From Actinomycetospora sp. NBRC 106375 (GTDB taxonomy: Bacteria > Actinomycetota > Actinomycetes > Mycobacteriales > Pseudonocardiaceae), in the NCBI RefSeq assembly GCF_030269665.1, contig NZ_BSTS01000012.1:62001-126000 (forward strand): DNA of 64,000 nt. Reading direction: 5' to 3'. A program made the translations under genes and the position numbers. This document shows positions 7,821-15,383 of the stretch, one piece after another; positions within the stretch are counted from its first letter, which is position 1; every line of letters starts with the position of its first letter. The notes beneath the pieces were generated by a model. It was not told where the DNA came from. It did no database searches and saw only the letters and a list, made by a program, of their open reading frames with translations.

Positions 7821-8600
7821 ATGGCACTGACCGGCGGCGAGGTCCGGCTCGAGCGGTCGCACGACGGGCGGGTCGCGGACGTGACGCTGTCCCACGGCCG
7901 GTACACCGTGATCACCTGGGAGATGCGCCGGCTCATGGCCGAGCGCTTCACCGAGATCGACCGCGACCCGGCGGTGCAGGTCGTCGTGATCCGCTCCGAC
8001 GGCGAGCACTTCTCCTCGGGCGGGGACATCGCCGGGTTCATGGAGGTCGAGCCGATCGACTTCACCGACCTCGGCCACGACGTCACCGCGCCCTCGCGCA
8101 GCCCCAAGCCGGTGATCGTCGCCGTCGACGGCTACGCGTTCGGCGTGGGCCTCGAGCTCGTGCTGTCGTGCGACATCCGCCTCGCCACCGAGCGCAGCCG
8201 CTTCGCGCTGCCCGAGATGAACCTCGGCATGATCCCGGGCTCCGGCGGCACGCAGCGGCTCGCGCGGCTGATCGGGATCTCGCGGGCCAAGCACCACGTC
8301 ATGACCGCGCGGCGCATGACCGGCCAGGAGGCCGCCGACTGGGGCGTCGTCGCCGAGCTGCACGCCGACCGCGAGGCGCTCGACGCGGCCACCGAAGCCC
8401 TGGTGACGACGATGCTCGGCTTCTCGCCGCTGGCCCTGCGCGCCGCGAAGGAGGTGCTCGACCGCGGGATCGACGCGCCCCTGTACTCCGGCATCGAGCT
8501 CGAGCGGAAGGCCTACGCGATGCTGCGCTCGAGCCACGACTTCGCCGAGGGCGTCGCGGCGTTCGGCGAGAAGCGCAAGCCCGAGTTCACCGGGCGATGA
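7821..8600 (+). CDS. Enoyl-CoA hydratase/isomerase (crotonase) family protein
   Basis: A 259-residue crotonase-fold enzyme acting on a CoA thioester. The oxyanion-hole region is visible as FSSGGDIAGF and AFGVGLELVLSCDIRLATE, followed by LPEMNLGMIPGSGGTQRLARLIG. The first catalytic Glu position (PEMNLG) is kept, but where hydratases usually have the second Glu (AxEM) this protein reads AKHHVMTARRM. It may therefore be an isomerase, a ring-opening or another crotonase activity rather than a classical hydratase. The ATG at 7821 follows GAAGGG, 43 bases after the large-subunit gene. It is embedded between the large and FAD subunit genes, which suggests it acts on the hydroxylase product. Confidence 0.85.
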   Translation: MALTGGEVRLERSHDGRVADVTLSHGRYTVITWEMRRLMAERFTEIDRDPAVQVVVIRSDGEHFSSGGDIAGFMEVEPIDFTDLGHDVTAPSRSPKPVIVAVDGYAFGVGLELVLSCDIRLATERSRFALPEMNLGMIPGSGGTQRLARLIGISRAKHHVMTARRMTGQEAADWGVVAELHADREALDAATEALVTTMLGFSPLALRAAKEVLDRGIDAPLYSGIELERKAYAMLRSSHDFAEGVAAFGEKRKPEFTGR

Positions 8601-8613
8601 AGGCGGTGATCTC

Positions 8614-9447
8614 GTGAAACCGGCCGCGTTCGCCTACTGCCGCCCCGACACCGTCGACGAGGCGGTGGACGTGCTGGCCCGCGGCGACGCCAAGGTGCTC
8701 GCCGGCGGGCAGTCGCTCGTGCCGGTGCTGGCGATGCGCCTGGGCCGGCCGGGCACGCTGGTGGACATCACGCGGCTGCCGGGGCTGGACGATCTGTCGG
8801 TCGTCGACGGGCAGCTGGAGATCGGGGCGGCGGTCCGGCAGCGCACCGTGGAGAGATCGCCGTCCACGGCGTCGGTCCCGCTCATCGGGCGGGCCATGCC
8901 CTTCGTGGGCCACCGCGAGCTGCGCAGCCGCGGCACGGTGTGCGGGAGCCTCGCCCACGCCGACCCGGCCGCCGAGCTGCCCGCGGTCGCCGCGTGCCTG
9001 GGAGCGACCGTGGTGCTCCGGGGGCCGCGGGGTGAGCGTTCGGTGGCTGCGCGGGAGTTCGTCACCGGGCCGATGACCACCGCGGTCGACCTCGACGAGC
9101 TGGTGACGGCGGTGCGCTTCCCGGCCGCCCGCGCCGGCGAGGGCTTCGGGTTCGCCGAGATCGCCCGCCGGCACGGGGACTTCGCGCTGGCGGGGGTGGC
9201 GGTGCGGGTCCGCGGCGACGCGGCGGTGCTCGCCGCGTTCGGGGTCTCCGACCGGCCCGTGGTCCGCGAGCTGACGCTCGACGACCCGACCGAGGCGGGC
9301 CTGCGCCCGGTCACCGACGCCCTGGCGAGCGAGATCGTCGACACCGACGGCGACGCCCACGGCTCGCGCGGCTACCGCGCCCGCCTGCTGGGCGTGCTCG
9401 CGGCGCGGGAGCTGGCGCGGGCGCACCGGGAGGCCGCGTGTTCGTAG
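8614..9447 (+). CDS. Molybdenum hydroxylase FAD-binding (medium) subunit
   Basis: A 277-residue flavoprotein that passes electrons from the 2Fe-2S subunit to its acceptor. It has the family FAD motifs AGGQSLVPVLAMRLGRP (about 31-47) and SRGTVCGSLAHADPAAELPAVAACLGA (about 108-134). The C-terminal CO-dehydrogenase flavoprotein-type domain has GEGFGFAEIARRHGDFALAGVAVRV. The GTG at 8614 follows GAAGGCGGTGATCTC; it starts 13 bases after the hydratase and overlaps the 2Fe-2S gene by 10 bases, a translational coupling usual for subunits of one enzyme. It would form a heterotrimer or dimer of heterotrimers with the proteins encoded at 5390-7777 and 9438-10637. Confidence 0.9.
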   Translation: MKPAAFAYCRPDTVDEAVDVLARGDAKVLAGGQSLVPVLAMRLGRPGTLVDITRLPGLDDLSVVDGQLEIGAAVRQRTVERSPSTASVPLIGRAMPFVGHRELRSRGTVCGSLAHADPAAELPAVAACLGATVVLRGPRGERSVAAREFVTGPMTTAVDLDELVTAVRFPAARAGEGFGFAEIARRHGDFALAGVAVRVRGDAAVLAAFGVSDRPVVRELTLDDPTEAGLRPVTDALASEIVDTDGDAHGSRGYRARLLGVLAARELARAHREAACS

Positions 9448-10637
9448 ACGCCGACGCCACCGCCGAGGTCTCCCTGACCGTCAACGGGCGCGCGGTCACG
9501 GTCGCCGTGTCGCCGCGCACCACCCTGTCCGACGTGCTGCGCGACCGCCTCGGGCTCACGGGCACCCACGTCGGCTGCGAGCACGGCGTGTGCGGCATGT
9601 GCACGGTGCTGCTCGACGGCGAGGCCGTGCGCGCCTGCCTGCTGTTCGCGGTGCAGTGCGAGGGGGCGGCGCTCACGACCGTCGAAGGGCTCGGCGCCGT
9701 GGACGACCAGCACCCGCTGCAGCAGGCGTTCGCCCACCACCACGCCCTGCAGTGCGGCTTCTGCACGCCGGGGATGCTGATGAGCTCCTACGACCTGCTG
9801 GCCGGCGGCACCTACGACGAGGCGACGCTGCCCGAGGACATGTCCGGCGTGCTCTGCCGGTGCACGGGCTACCGCGGGATCCTCGCCGCCGTCGCCGACG
9901 TCGCCCGCACCCACCCCGACGGCGTCCCCCCGCCCCGCGCCGCCGTGCCCCCGGCGCTGGTCGGGCGTGTCAGCGGTGCGCCACCGCAGACATCCGGTGT
10001 CCGTGATGCCACACGCTCGCCCGAGATCCCGGCGGAGATCACGGTGCCGTCCGGCCCGCCGACGGTCACCGTCGACGTCCGCCGTGGGCTGGCCTCGCCC
10101 GTCGATGACGTCTGGGCCGTGCTCGCGGACGTCTCGCGGCTCGTCGCCTGCCTCCCGGGCGCGGAGATGACCGAGGATCTCGGCGACGACCGCTACCGCG
10201 GGCGCGCGGTCGTCGCGCTCGGGCCGGTGTCGTTGCGGTTCGAGGGCCTGGCCCAGGTCGAGGAACGGGACGCGGCGAGCCGGCGGATGCGCGTGCTCGC
10301 CCAGGGCGCGGACCGGGGCGGGTCGTCGACGCAGGCCGTCATCCGGCTCGCGGCCGACCCGTCGCCCGACGGCGGGACGACGCTGTGGGCCGACGCCGAC
10401 GTCCACCTCTCCGGCCGCGTCGCGCAGTTCGGGCGCGCGCTGGCCGGTGACGTGTCGCGGCGGATGTTCGAGCAGTTCGCCGCGAACGTCGACGAGGCCG
10501 CGCGGACCGGCGAGGCGCCCCGGAGCACGACGAGCCCGCTGCGCCTGGTCGTCACCGCCCTGTTCGGGGGCCTGCGCGTCCGGGGCCGGCGGTTACTGGC
10601 TCGTATCACTCGCTCGGCGAGGGATACCAGCCAGTAG
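9438..10637 (+). CDS. Molybdenum hydroxylase 2Fe-2S subunit fused to a CoxG-like SRPBCC domain
   Basis: A 399-residue two-part protein. Residues 1-155 are a small subunit with a plant-type 2Fe-2S centre (CEHGVCGMC plus a later Cys, Cys47/52/55/67) and a second cluster in the helical half (CGFCTPGM and CRCTGYRGI). After a linker of about 40 residues comes a CoxG/SRPBCC domain (about 205-360: VDVRRGLASPVDDVWAVLADVSRLVACLPGAEM ... LSGRVAQFGRALAGDVSRRMFEQFAANVD). Normal small subunits are near 160 residues, so this is a fusion; CoxG proteins help anchor or mature such enzymes. The C-terminus is basic (RVRGRRLLARITRSARD). It overlaps the FAD gene, and its stop lies on the edge of a hairpin. Confidence 0.9.
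   Translation: MFVDADATAEVSLTVNGRAVTVAVSPRTTLSDVLRDRLGLTGTHVGCEHGVCGMCTVLLDGEAVRACLLFAVQCEGAALTTVEGLGAVDDQHPLQQAFAHHHALQCGFCTPGMLMSSYDLLAGGTYDEATLPEDMSGVLCRCTGYRGILAAVADVARTHPDGVPPPRAAVPPALVGRVSGAPPQTSGVRDATRSPEIPAEITVPSGPPTVTVDVRRGLASPVDDVWAVLADVSRLVACLPGAEMTEDLGDDRYRGRAVVALGPVSLRFEGLAQVEERDAASRRMRVLAQGADRGGSSTQAVIRLAADPSPDGGTTLWADADVHLSGRVAQFGRALAGDVSRRMFEQFAANVDEAARTGEAPRSTTSPLRLVVTALFGGLRVRGRRLLARITRSARDTSQ
10594..10636. terminator. Hairpin terminator at the end of the hydroxylase operon
   Basis: The arms 10594-10613 (TACTGGCTCGTATCACTCGC) and 10617-10636 pair at 18 of 20 positions across a three-base loop. The gene's stop codon sits at the 3' edge. The convergent hydratase gene ends at 10674, so it may stop transcription in both directions. 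Confidence 0.65.
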
Positions 10638-10673
10638 GCCCGCCCCCGTGCTCGTCCTCGGCGGTCTCGTCCC

Positions 10674-11459
10674 TCACCGGCCCTCGTACCGCGGCGGGCG
10701 CTTCTCGGCGAACGCCGCCGGGCCCTCCTCGGCGTCGTCGGTGCGCATGACCCGCAGGAACGCGGCGTGCTCCCGGGCCATCGCCTCGTCGTGCTCGAGC
10801 CCGAGGCCGTCGAGGACGCGGGCGCGGGCCTCGCGGACGGCGAGCGGTCCCCGGTCGGCGATGGAGCGCGCGAGCTCCAGCGCCCGCGGCAGCAGCTCCC
10901 GGAGCGGGACGACGCGGTTGACCAGCCCGACGCGGTGAGCCTCGGCGGCGTCGATCGGCTCGCCGGACAGGATCATCTCCATCGCCAGCCCGAGCGGCAC
11001 GGCGCGCGGGAGCCGCACGGTCCCGCCGGCACCGGGGATGATCGCCCACTTGGTCTCGGCGAGGCCGAACGTCGCGTTCTGCGAGCAGAGGCGGATGTCG
11101 CAGGCGAGCGCCATCTCGAGCCCGCCGGCCAGGGCGTGCCCGTTGACCGCGGCGATCAGCGGCTTGGCGCGCTCGGTCGCGGTGAAGCCGCCGAAGTTCC
11201 ACGGCGGGTCCTCGCCGGCGCGCACGCGGTGGCGGTAGGTCGGGATGAGGCGCTTGAGGTCGGCGCCGGCCGAGAACGTCGTGTCGCCGGCGCCGGTGAG
11301 CACGGCGACGAGCTTGGTGTCGTCCGACTCGAACGCGAACACGGCGTCGCCGAGGGCCGCCTGGTGCTCGGGGTCGAGCGCGTTGCGGGCCTCCGGGCGG
11401 TCGATGGTCAGGACGGTGACGCGCGGGTCGGTGGCGTCGTCCTCGACGCGGATCGGCAT
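10674..11459 (-). CDS. Enoyl-CoA hydratase
   Basis: A 261-residue crotonase that probably adds water to a 2-enoyl-CoA. It has the full canonical set: FSAGADLKRL, NGHALAGGLEMALACDIRL, a first Glu in GLAETKWAIIPGAGGTVRLPRAV and a second Glu in GLAMEMILSG. This makes it a better candidate for true hydration than the crotonase at 7821. It is on the opposite strand to the hydroxylase operon and one base downstream of the PRC-barrel gene, whose transcript it probably shares. The ATG at 11459 was chosen because it begins the family N-terminus (MPIRVEDDATDPRVTVLTIDRPEARNAL). The catabolic neighbourhood suggests the same CoA pathway. Confidence 0.88.
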   Translation of the reverse strand: MPIRVEDDATDPRVTVLTIDRPEARNALDPEHQAALGDAVFAFESDDTKLVAVLTGAGDTTFSAGADLKRLIPTYRHRVRAGEDPPWNFGGFTATERAKPLIAAVNGHALAGGLEMALACDIRLCSQNATFGLAETKWAIIPGAGGTVRLPRAVPLGLAMEMILSGEPIDAAEAHRVGLVNRVVPLRELLPRALELARSIADRGPLAVREARARVLDGLGLEHDEAMAREHAAFLRVMRTDDAEEGPAAFAEKRPPRYEGR

Positions 11460-11460
11460 G

Positions 11461-11817
11461 TCAGCGCCGCGCGAGCCGGCGCGCACCACCGGGCGTCGCG
11501 GTCGGGAGCCCGTAGTGCTCGAACACCGCCGGCTCGTCCTCGGCCGCCAGTTCGCCGTCGGTGTCGATCGACGGTGCGTGCTTGGCGAGGTCCTTCGCGA
11601 CGGTCACGCGCACGTGGTCGGGCGCCACCGTCGCCCCCGCCAGCGGCACGAACGCGAGGCGCCGGCGGCCGATGATGCCGACGACGACCGTCGCGAACGC
11701 GGGCTCGTCGGAGAGCGTGTCGACGTAGATCGCCTCGAGATCGCCGATCTTCCCGCCGGTCGGGTCGACGACGGCCTTGCCCTGCCAGTCGCGGATGTTC
11801 TCCGCCTCGAAGCCCAT
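11461..11817 (-). CDS. PRC-barrel domain protein
   Basis: A 118-residue protein. Its first 75 residues are a PRC-barrel: MGFEAENIRDWQGKAVVDPTGGKIGDLEAIYVDTLSDEPAFATVVVGIIGRRRLAFVPL, the small beta-barrel also found in RimM and photosynthetic reaction centre H. The last 40 residues are an acidic then basic tail (DTDGELAAEDEPAVFEHYGLPT). Stand-alone PRC proteins in actinobacteria are often stress-related, but the role is unknown. It starts at the ATG at 11817 and ends one base before the enoyl-CoA hydratase start. No membrane segment is visible. Confidence 0.8.
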   Translation of the reverse strand: MGFEAENIRDWQGKAVVDPTGGKIGDLEAIYVDTLSDEPAFATVVVGIIGRRRLAFVPLAGATVAPDHVRVTVAKDLAKHAPSIDTDGELAAEDEPAVFEHYGLPTATPGGARRLARR

Positions 11818-11845
11818 GGGCCGGAGCTTAAGGGCCCGCGGGCGA

Positions 11846-12211
11846 TCAGCACGCGTCGTCGGCGGCGGTCCGGTAGGCCCAGCGCCCGCCGGAGCCGGGG
11901 ACGTGGCGGGCGGGCAGGCGGCGGTCGCCCTCGAGCGGCGGCAGGGGGCGGGACCGCTCCATGGTCCGCAGGGCGCTGACCACCCGGCGGACGACAGGAC
12001 CCGCGGGCAGGTCGCCGGCGACGGCGGCGTGGATGTCGGTGCTGATCAGCTCGCCCACCGGTCCCGGGTAGGCGTGCCGGGCGTAGCGGGCACACCGCAG
12101 CGCCGTGTCCGCCTCAGCCGGGCCGATCACGGGTGCGCCCGTCCCGTTCCGCGCGGCGGCGTGGGTGACGAGCAGGGCGGTCGGGTCGGGGCGCGCGGCG
12201 AGGTCGGTCAT
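11846..12211 (-). CDS. Hypothetical protein, 121 aa
   Basis: I do not recognise a family. From the ATG at 12211 it reads as a soluble alpha-helical protein (PAEADTALRCARYARHAYPGPVGELISTDIHAAVAGDLPAGPVVRRVVSALRTM) with a Pro/Arg-rich end (PLPPLEGDRRLPARHVPGSGGRWAYRTA). Codon use with high third-position GC supports this frame. It lies 38 bases downstream of the cysteine-rich protein encoded at 12250-12735 on the same strand and 28 bases upstream of the PRC-barrel gene, so the four genes from 12735 to 10674 may form one transcript. No ribosome-binding site is convincing. Confidence 0.55.
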   Translation of the reverse strand: MTDLAARPDPTALLVTHAAARNGTGAPVIGPAEADTALRCARYARHAYPGPVGELISTDIHAAVAGDLPAGPVVRRVVSALRTMERSRPLPPLEGDRRLPARHVPGSGGRWAYRTAADDAC

Positions 12212-12249
12212 GCCCGGGAGAACACCGTCGGCCCGGTGACCGCGGCAGT

Positions 12250-12735
12250 TCAGCGGCGCGGCGAGGAGAGGATCCGCACCGCGAGCGCCTCGGTGATGCC
12301 GAGACGCGGCGTGTTCTCGCGGGCCCGCGCGGCGATCTGCCGCGGCGAGAGGCCCATGTCGGCGTAGAGCCGGACGATGTTCTCCTGGGCCGGGGTCCAG
12401 GCCGGGGTCCAGGCCGGGGTCGCCGGGCGTGCCGTGCGGGTGGGCCGGGTGGGTCGGGTCGTCGGGCGTCGCGGCGCCGGGACCCGCGGCGTGTCCTGGT
12501 GGACCGTCCCGAGCCCCGTGTTCTTGGTCGCGAACTCGCCCGCCGCCGCCCGCGCGGCGATGTCCTCGGGCTCGGCGACCCGGTACGCGTCGCCGCTCTT
12601 GTTGACGGCCACGGCGGTGACCGTCGGGCCCTGGCGGTACTGCGCCTGGCAGGCCGGGGCCGTGCAGTAGGTGTAGCCCAGCTCGGTGCGCTCCGCGGGG
12701 ATCTCGCGGCCGCACCCGATGCAGTTGCTTGTCAT
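12250..12735 (-). CDS. Small zinc-finger-like protein with C-terminal HTH-like segment
   Basis: A 161-residue protein. The N-terminus carries a likely zinc site, CIGC then CTAPAC (C-x2-C-x15-C-x4-C, residues about 5-29). A central low-complexity Pro/Thr/Arg linker includes the repeat TPAWTPAWTPA. The C-terminal 45 residues (ENIVRLYADMGLSPRQIAARARENTPRLGITEALAVRILSS) look like a helix-turn-helix. The linker repeat is encoded by three copies of a 12-base unit near 12390-12425, which could vary in copy number. It is probably DNA-binding, with unknown target. It starts at the ATG at 12735 and is convergent in layout with mnmA, whose transcript ends at the palindrome near 12843. Confidence 0.6.
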   Translation of the reverse strand: MTSNCIGCGREIPAERTELGYTYCTAPACQAQYRQGPTVTAVAVNKSGDAYRVAEPEDIAARAAAGEFATKNTGLGTVHQDTPRVPAPRRPTTRPTRPTRTARPATPAWTPAWTPAQENIVRLYADMGLSPRQIAARARENTPRLGITEALAVRILSSPRR

Positions 12736-12842
12736 CGTGCGATCGATTCTACTCCGGACACTAGACGGCGGAGGATCACCGACGGCTCCACGGAGATCAC
12801 GAGCACCTCATCCACCTCGGCCGCGGCGGCCGCGTGCACCAC

Positions 12843-12865
12843 GCGCTCCTGATCATCAGGAGCGC
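12843..12865. terminator. Palindrome downstream of mnmA
   Basis: GCGCTCCTGAT and its exact complement flank a single base. It starts five bases after the mnmA stop on the minus strand. A 9-11 bp GC-rich stem at this place probably acts as a terminator; there is no T-run. Confidence 0.6.
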
Positions 12866-12870
12866 CCGCC

Positions 12871-13938
12871 TCAGCGCGACGTCGCCGCGATGGTCGCGCT
12901 ACCCAGGACGACGTCGCCGCCGGAGTCCGGGCGGTAGAACACCGCCGCCTGCCCCGGCGCGACGCCGCGCAGGGGCTCGGCGAGCGCGACATCGACGCCG
13001 TCGTCGACCACCCGGACCGTCGCCGCCGAGAGCCCGCCGTGGGCGCGGACCTGGACCACGCAGTCGGTCGGCACCTCGCCCAGCCACACCGGAGCGGCGC
13101 AGTGCAGCACCGTCACGTCCAGCTCCTCCGCCGGTCCGACGCGCACGGTCCGGCTCACCGGCTCGAGGCTGAGCACGTAGCGCGGCCGGCCGTCGGGCGC
13201 GGGGCGCCGGATGCCGAGGCCGTGGCGCTGGCCGACGGTGAAGTCGTGGACGCCGCGGTGGTGGCCGACGACCTCGCCGGCGGTGTCGACCATCTCGCCG
13301 GGAGCGTCGTCGATCCGCTCGCCCAGGAAGCCGCGGGTGTCGCCGGACGGGATGAAGCAGATGTCGTGGCTGTCGGGCTTCTCGGCCACGACGAGCCCGC
13401 GCTCGGCGGCCTCGGCGCGGACCTCGGTCTTCGGGCTCGCGCCGAGCGGGAAGATCGCCCCGGAGAGCTGGTCGGGGCGCAGGACGCCGAGGACGTAGGA
13501 CTGGTCCTTGTCGGGGTCGGCGGCCCGGCGGAGCACCCCGCCGGAGGAGAGCCGCGCGTAGTGCCCGGTCCCGACGGCGTCGAAGCCCAGCGCCCGCGCC
13601 CGCTCGAGCACCGCCGAGAACTTGATCTTCTCGTTGCAGCGCAGGCAGGGGTTGGGCGTGCGGCCGGCGGCGTACTCGGCGACGAAGGGCTCGACGACGT
13701 CGTCGCGGAACCGCGCGGCCATGTCCCAGACGTAGAACGGGATGTCGAGGACGTCGGCGCAGCGCCGGGCGTCGCGGGAGTCCTCGACCGAGCAGCAGCC
13801 CCGGGCGCCCTCGCGCATCGTCGCGGGCTTCGCCGACAGCGCGAGGTGCACGCCGGTGACGTCGTGCCCGGCGTCGCGCAGCCGGGCCGCCGCCACCGCC
13901 GAGTCGACGCCGCCGCTCATCGCGGCCAGCACTCTCAC
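12871..13938 (-). CDS. mnmA: tRNA-specific 2-thiouridylase MnmA
   Basis: A 355-residue cytoplasmic enzyme that makes the 2-thio group of U34 in Lys, Glu and Gln tRNAs. The N-terminal PP-loop is [16 protein letters not shown] (about 5-20). The active-site cysteine pair is visible as RCNEKIKF (Cys101) and [11 protein letters not shown], with the conserved GTGHYARL between. Length and the C-terminal beta domain are normal for the family. A GTG start at 13938 leads straight into the P-loop. It lies downstream of the cysteine desulfurase gene, which supplies sulfur; a palindromic element at 13955-13994 lies between them. Confidence 0.95.
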   Translation of the reverse strand: MRVLAAMSGGVDSAVAAARLRDAGHDVTGVHLALSAKPATMREGARGCCSVEDSRDARRCADVLDIPFYVWDMAARFRDDVVEPFVAEYAAGRTPNPCLRCNEKIKFSAVLERARALGFDAVGTGHYARLSSGGVLRRAADPDKDQSYVLGVLRPDQLSGAIFPLGASPKTEVRAEAAERGLVVAEKPDSHDICFIPSGDTRGFLGERIDDAPGEMVDTAGEVVGHHRGVHDFTVGQRHGLGIRRPAPDGRPRYVLSLEPVSRTVRVGPAEELDVTVLHCAAPVWLGEVPTDCVVQVRAHGGLSAATVRVVDDGVDVALAEPLRGVAPGQAAVFYRPDSGGDVVLGSATIAATSR

Positions 13939-13954
13939 CGTGCGCTCCGCGCAC

Positions 13955-13994
13955 GTGAGCAGTTCGGACGGCTATCGCTGTCCGAACTGCCCAC
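13955..13994. repeat. GTGAGC palindrome between desulfurase and mnmA genes
   Basis: An 18-base stem with 16 pairs and a TATC loop. The left arm GTGAGCAGTTCGGACGGC shares its first ten bases with the hairpin at 7755, and the loop is the complement of GATA in that copy. It starts 17 bases upstream of the mnmA start codon, where a terminator would be unexpected, so it may be an inserted repeat or an RNA control element. Confidence 0.7.
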
Positions 13995-14011
13995 CTGGCC
14001 GACGGCCACCA

Positions 14012-15199
14012 TCACGACCGGGCCAGCGCGTCGCCGGCGCGGCGGGCGCGCTCGACGACCGGGCCGATCGCCTCGACCACGGCGTCGACGTCGGCGGCCG
14101 TGGAGTTGTGGCCCAGCGAGAAGCGCAGGGACCCGCGGGCGAGGTCCTCGTCGAGGCCCATGGCCAGCAGGACGTGGCTGGGGCGGGCGACGCCCGCGGT
14201 GCAGGCCGAGCCCGTCGAGCACTCGATGCCGCGCGCGTCGAGCAGCATCAACAGGCTGTCGCCCTCGCAGCCGGGGAACGACAGGTGCGCGTTGCCGGGC
14301 AGGCGCTCGCCGGGGCGGTCGAGCGGTACGCCGTTGAGCCGCGCGTCGGGCACCGCGGTCACCACCCGGGCGACGAGGTCGTCGCGCAGGGCCGTGAGCA
14401 CGGTGGTCCGGCGCGAGACGTCGGCGACGGCGGCGCGCACGGCGGTCGCGAGGCTCATCGTGCCGGGGACGTCGAGGGTGCCCGAGCGGACGTCGCGCTC
14501 CTGCCCGCCGCCGTGCAGCAGCGGGGTGCAGGCGGCGTCGCGGCGCAGCAGCAGCGCGCCGACCCCGACCGGCCCGCCGAGCTTGTGGCCGGTCAGCGAG
14601 AGGGCGTCGACCCCGCTCGCCGCGAAGTCGACGGGCACGGCGCCGACGGCCTGGACGGCGTCGGTGTGGATCGGCACCCCGCAGGAGTGCGCGACCTCCG
14701 CGAGCGCGGCCACGTCGTTGACGGTGCCGACCTCGTTGTTCGCCCACATCACGGACACGACCGCGACCTCGTCGCCGTGGTCGGCGAGCAGGGCCTTCAG
14801 GGCGGCCGGGTCGGCGCGGCCCTCGGGGTCGACGGGCAGGACGTCGAGGACCGCGTCCTCGTGCTCGGCGAGCCACTCCCCGGCGTCGAGCACCGCGTGA
14901 TGCTCCGCGGCGGAGACGACCACCCGGGTGCGCCGCGGGTCGGCGGCCCGGCGCGCCCAGTACAGACCCTTCAGCGCGAGGTTGTCGGCCTCGGTGCCGC
15001 CGGTGGCGAGCACGACCTCGGACGGCAGGGCGCCGACGGCCTCGGCGATGGTCTCGCGCGACTCCTCGACCGCCCGGCGCGCCCGGCGTCCCGCCGAGTG
15101 CAGCGACGACGCATTGCCGACGCGCCCGAGCGCCTCGGTCAGGGTGGCTGCCGCCTCGGGCAGCATCGGCGTGGTCGCCGCGTGGTCGAGGTACGTCAT
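14012..15199 (-). CDS. Cysteine desulfurase (NifS/IscS class)
   Basis: A 395-residue PLP enzyme that takes sulfur from cysteine as a persulfide for tRNA thiolation or Fe-S cluster assembly. It begins MTYLDHAATTPM, has the PLP-binding Lys in SLTGHKLGGP (Lys206) with HTDAVQAVG before it, and the persulfide-forming Cys in GIECSTGSACTAG. The layout immediately upstream of mnmA is typical in actinobacteria, where this enzyme feeds MnmA. It starts at the ATG at 15199 and is divergent from the P450 gene, with 184 bases between them. Confidence 0.93.
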   Translation of the reverse strand: MTYLDHAATTPMLPEAAATLTEALGRVGNASSLHSAGRRARRAVEESRETIAEAVGALPSEVVLATGGTEADNLALKGLYWARRAADPRRTRVVVSAAEHHAVLDAGEWLAEHEDAVLDVLPVDPEGRADPAALKALLADHGDEVAVVSVMWANNEVGTVNDVAALAEVAHSCGVPIHTDAVQAVGAVPVDFAASGVDALSLTGHKLGGPVGVGALLLRRDAACTPLLHGGGQERDVRSGTLDVPGTMSLATAVRAAVADVSRRTTVLTALRDDLVARVVTAVPDARLNGVPLDRPGERLPGNAHLSFPGCEGDSLLMLLDARGIECSTGSACTAGVARPSHVLLAMGLDEDLARGSLRFSLGHNSTAADVDAVVEAIGPVVERARRAGDALARS

Positions 15200-15383
15200 C
15201 GACCGGCCAGCGTAATCCCCTCGCGCGCGGCTGGTCTCCCCTGATCGGTACCGACCCGTGCACCGACGGCGACCTCGTGGTCACGCAGTGGTCACACACG
15301 GGCGCGCGCACTAGCGTCGCGGCCGGTCACGTCCGTCGCCGGGACGGGGATCGGACCAGCCACCGGTCGTCGCGGGAGGCCCC

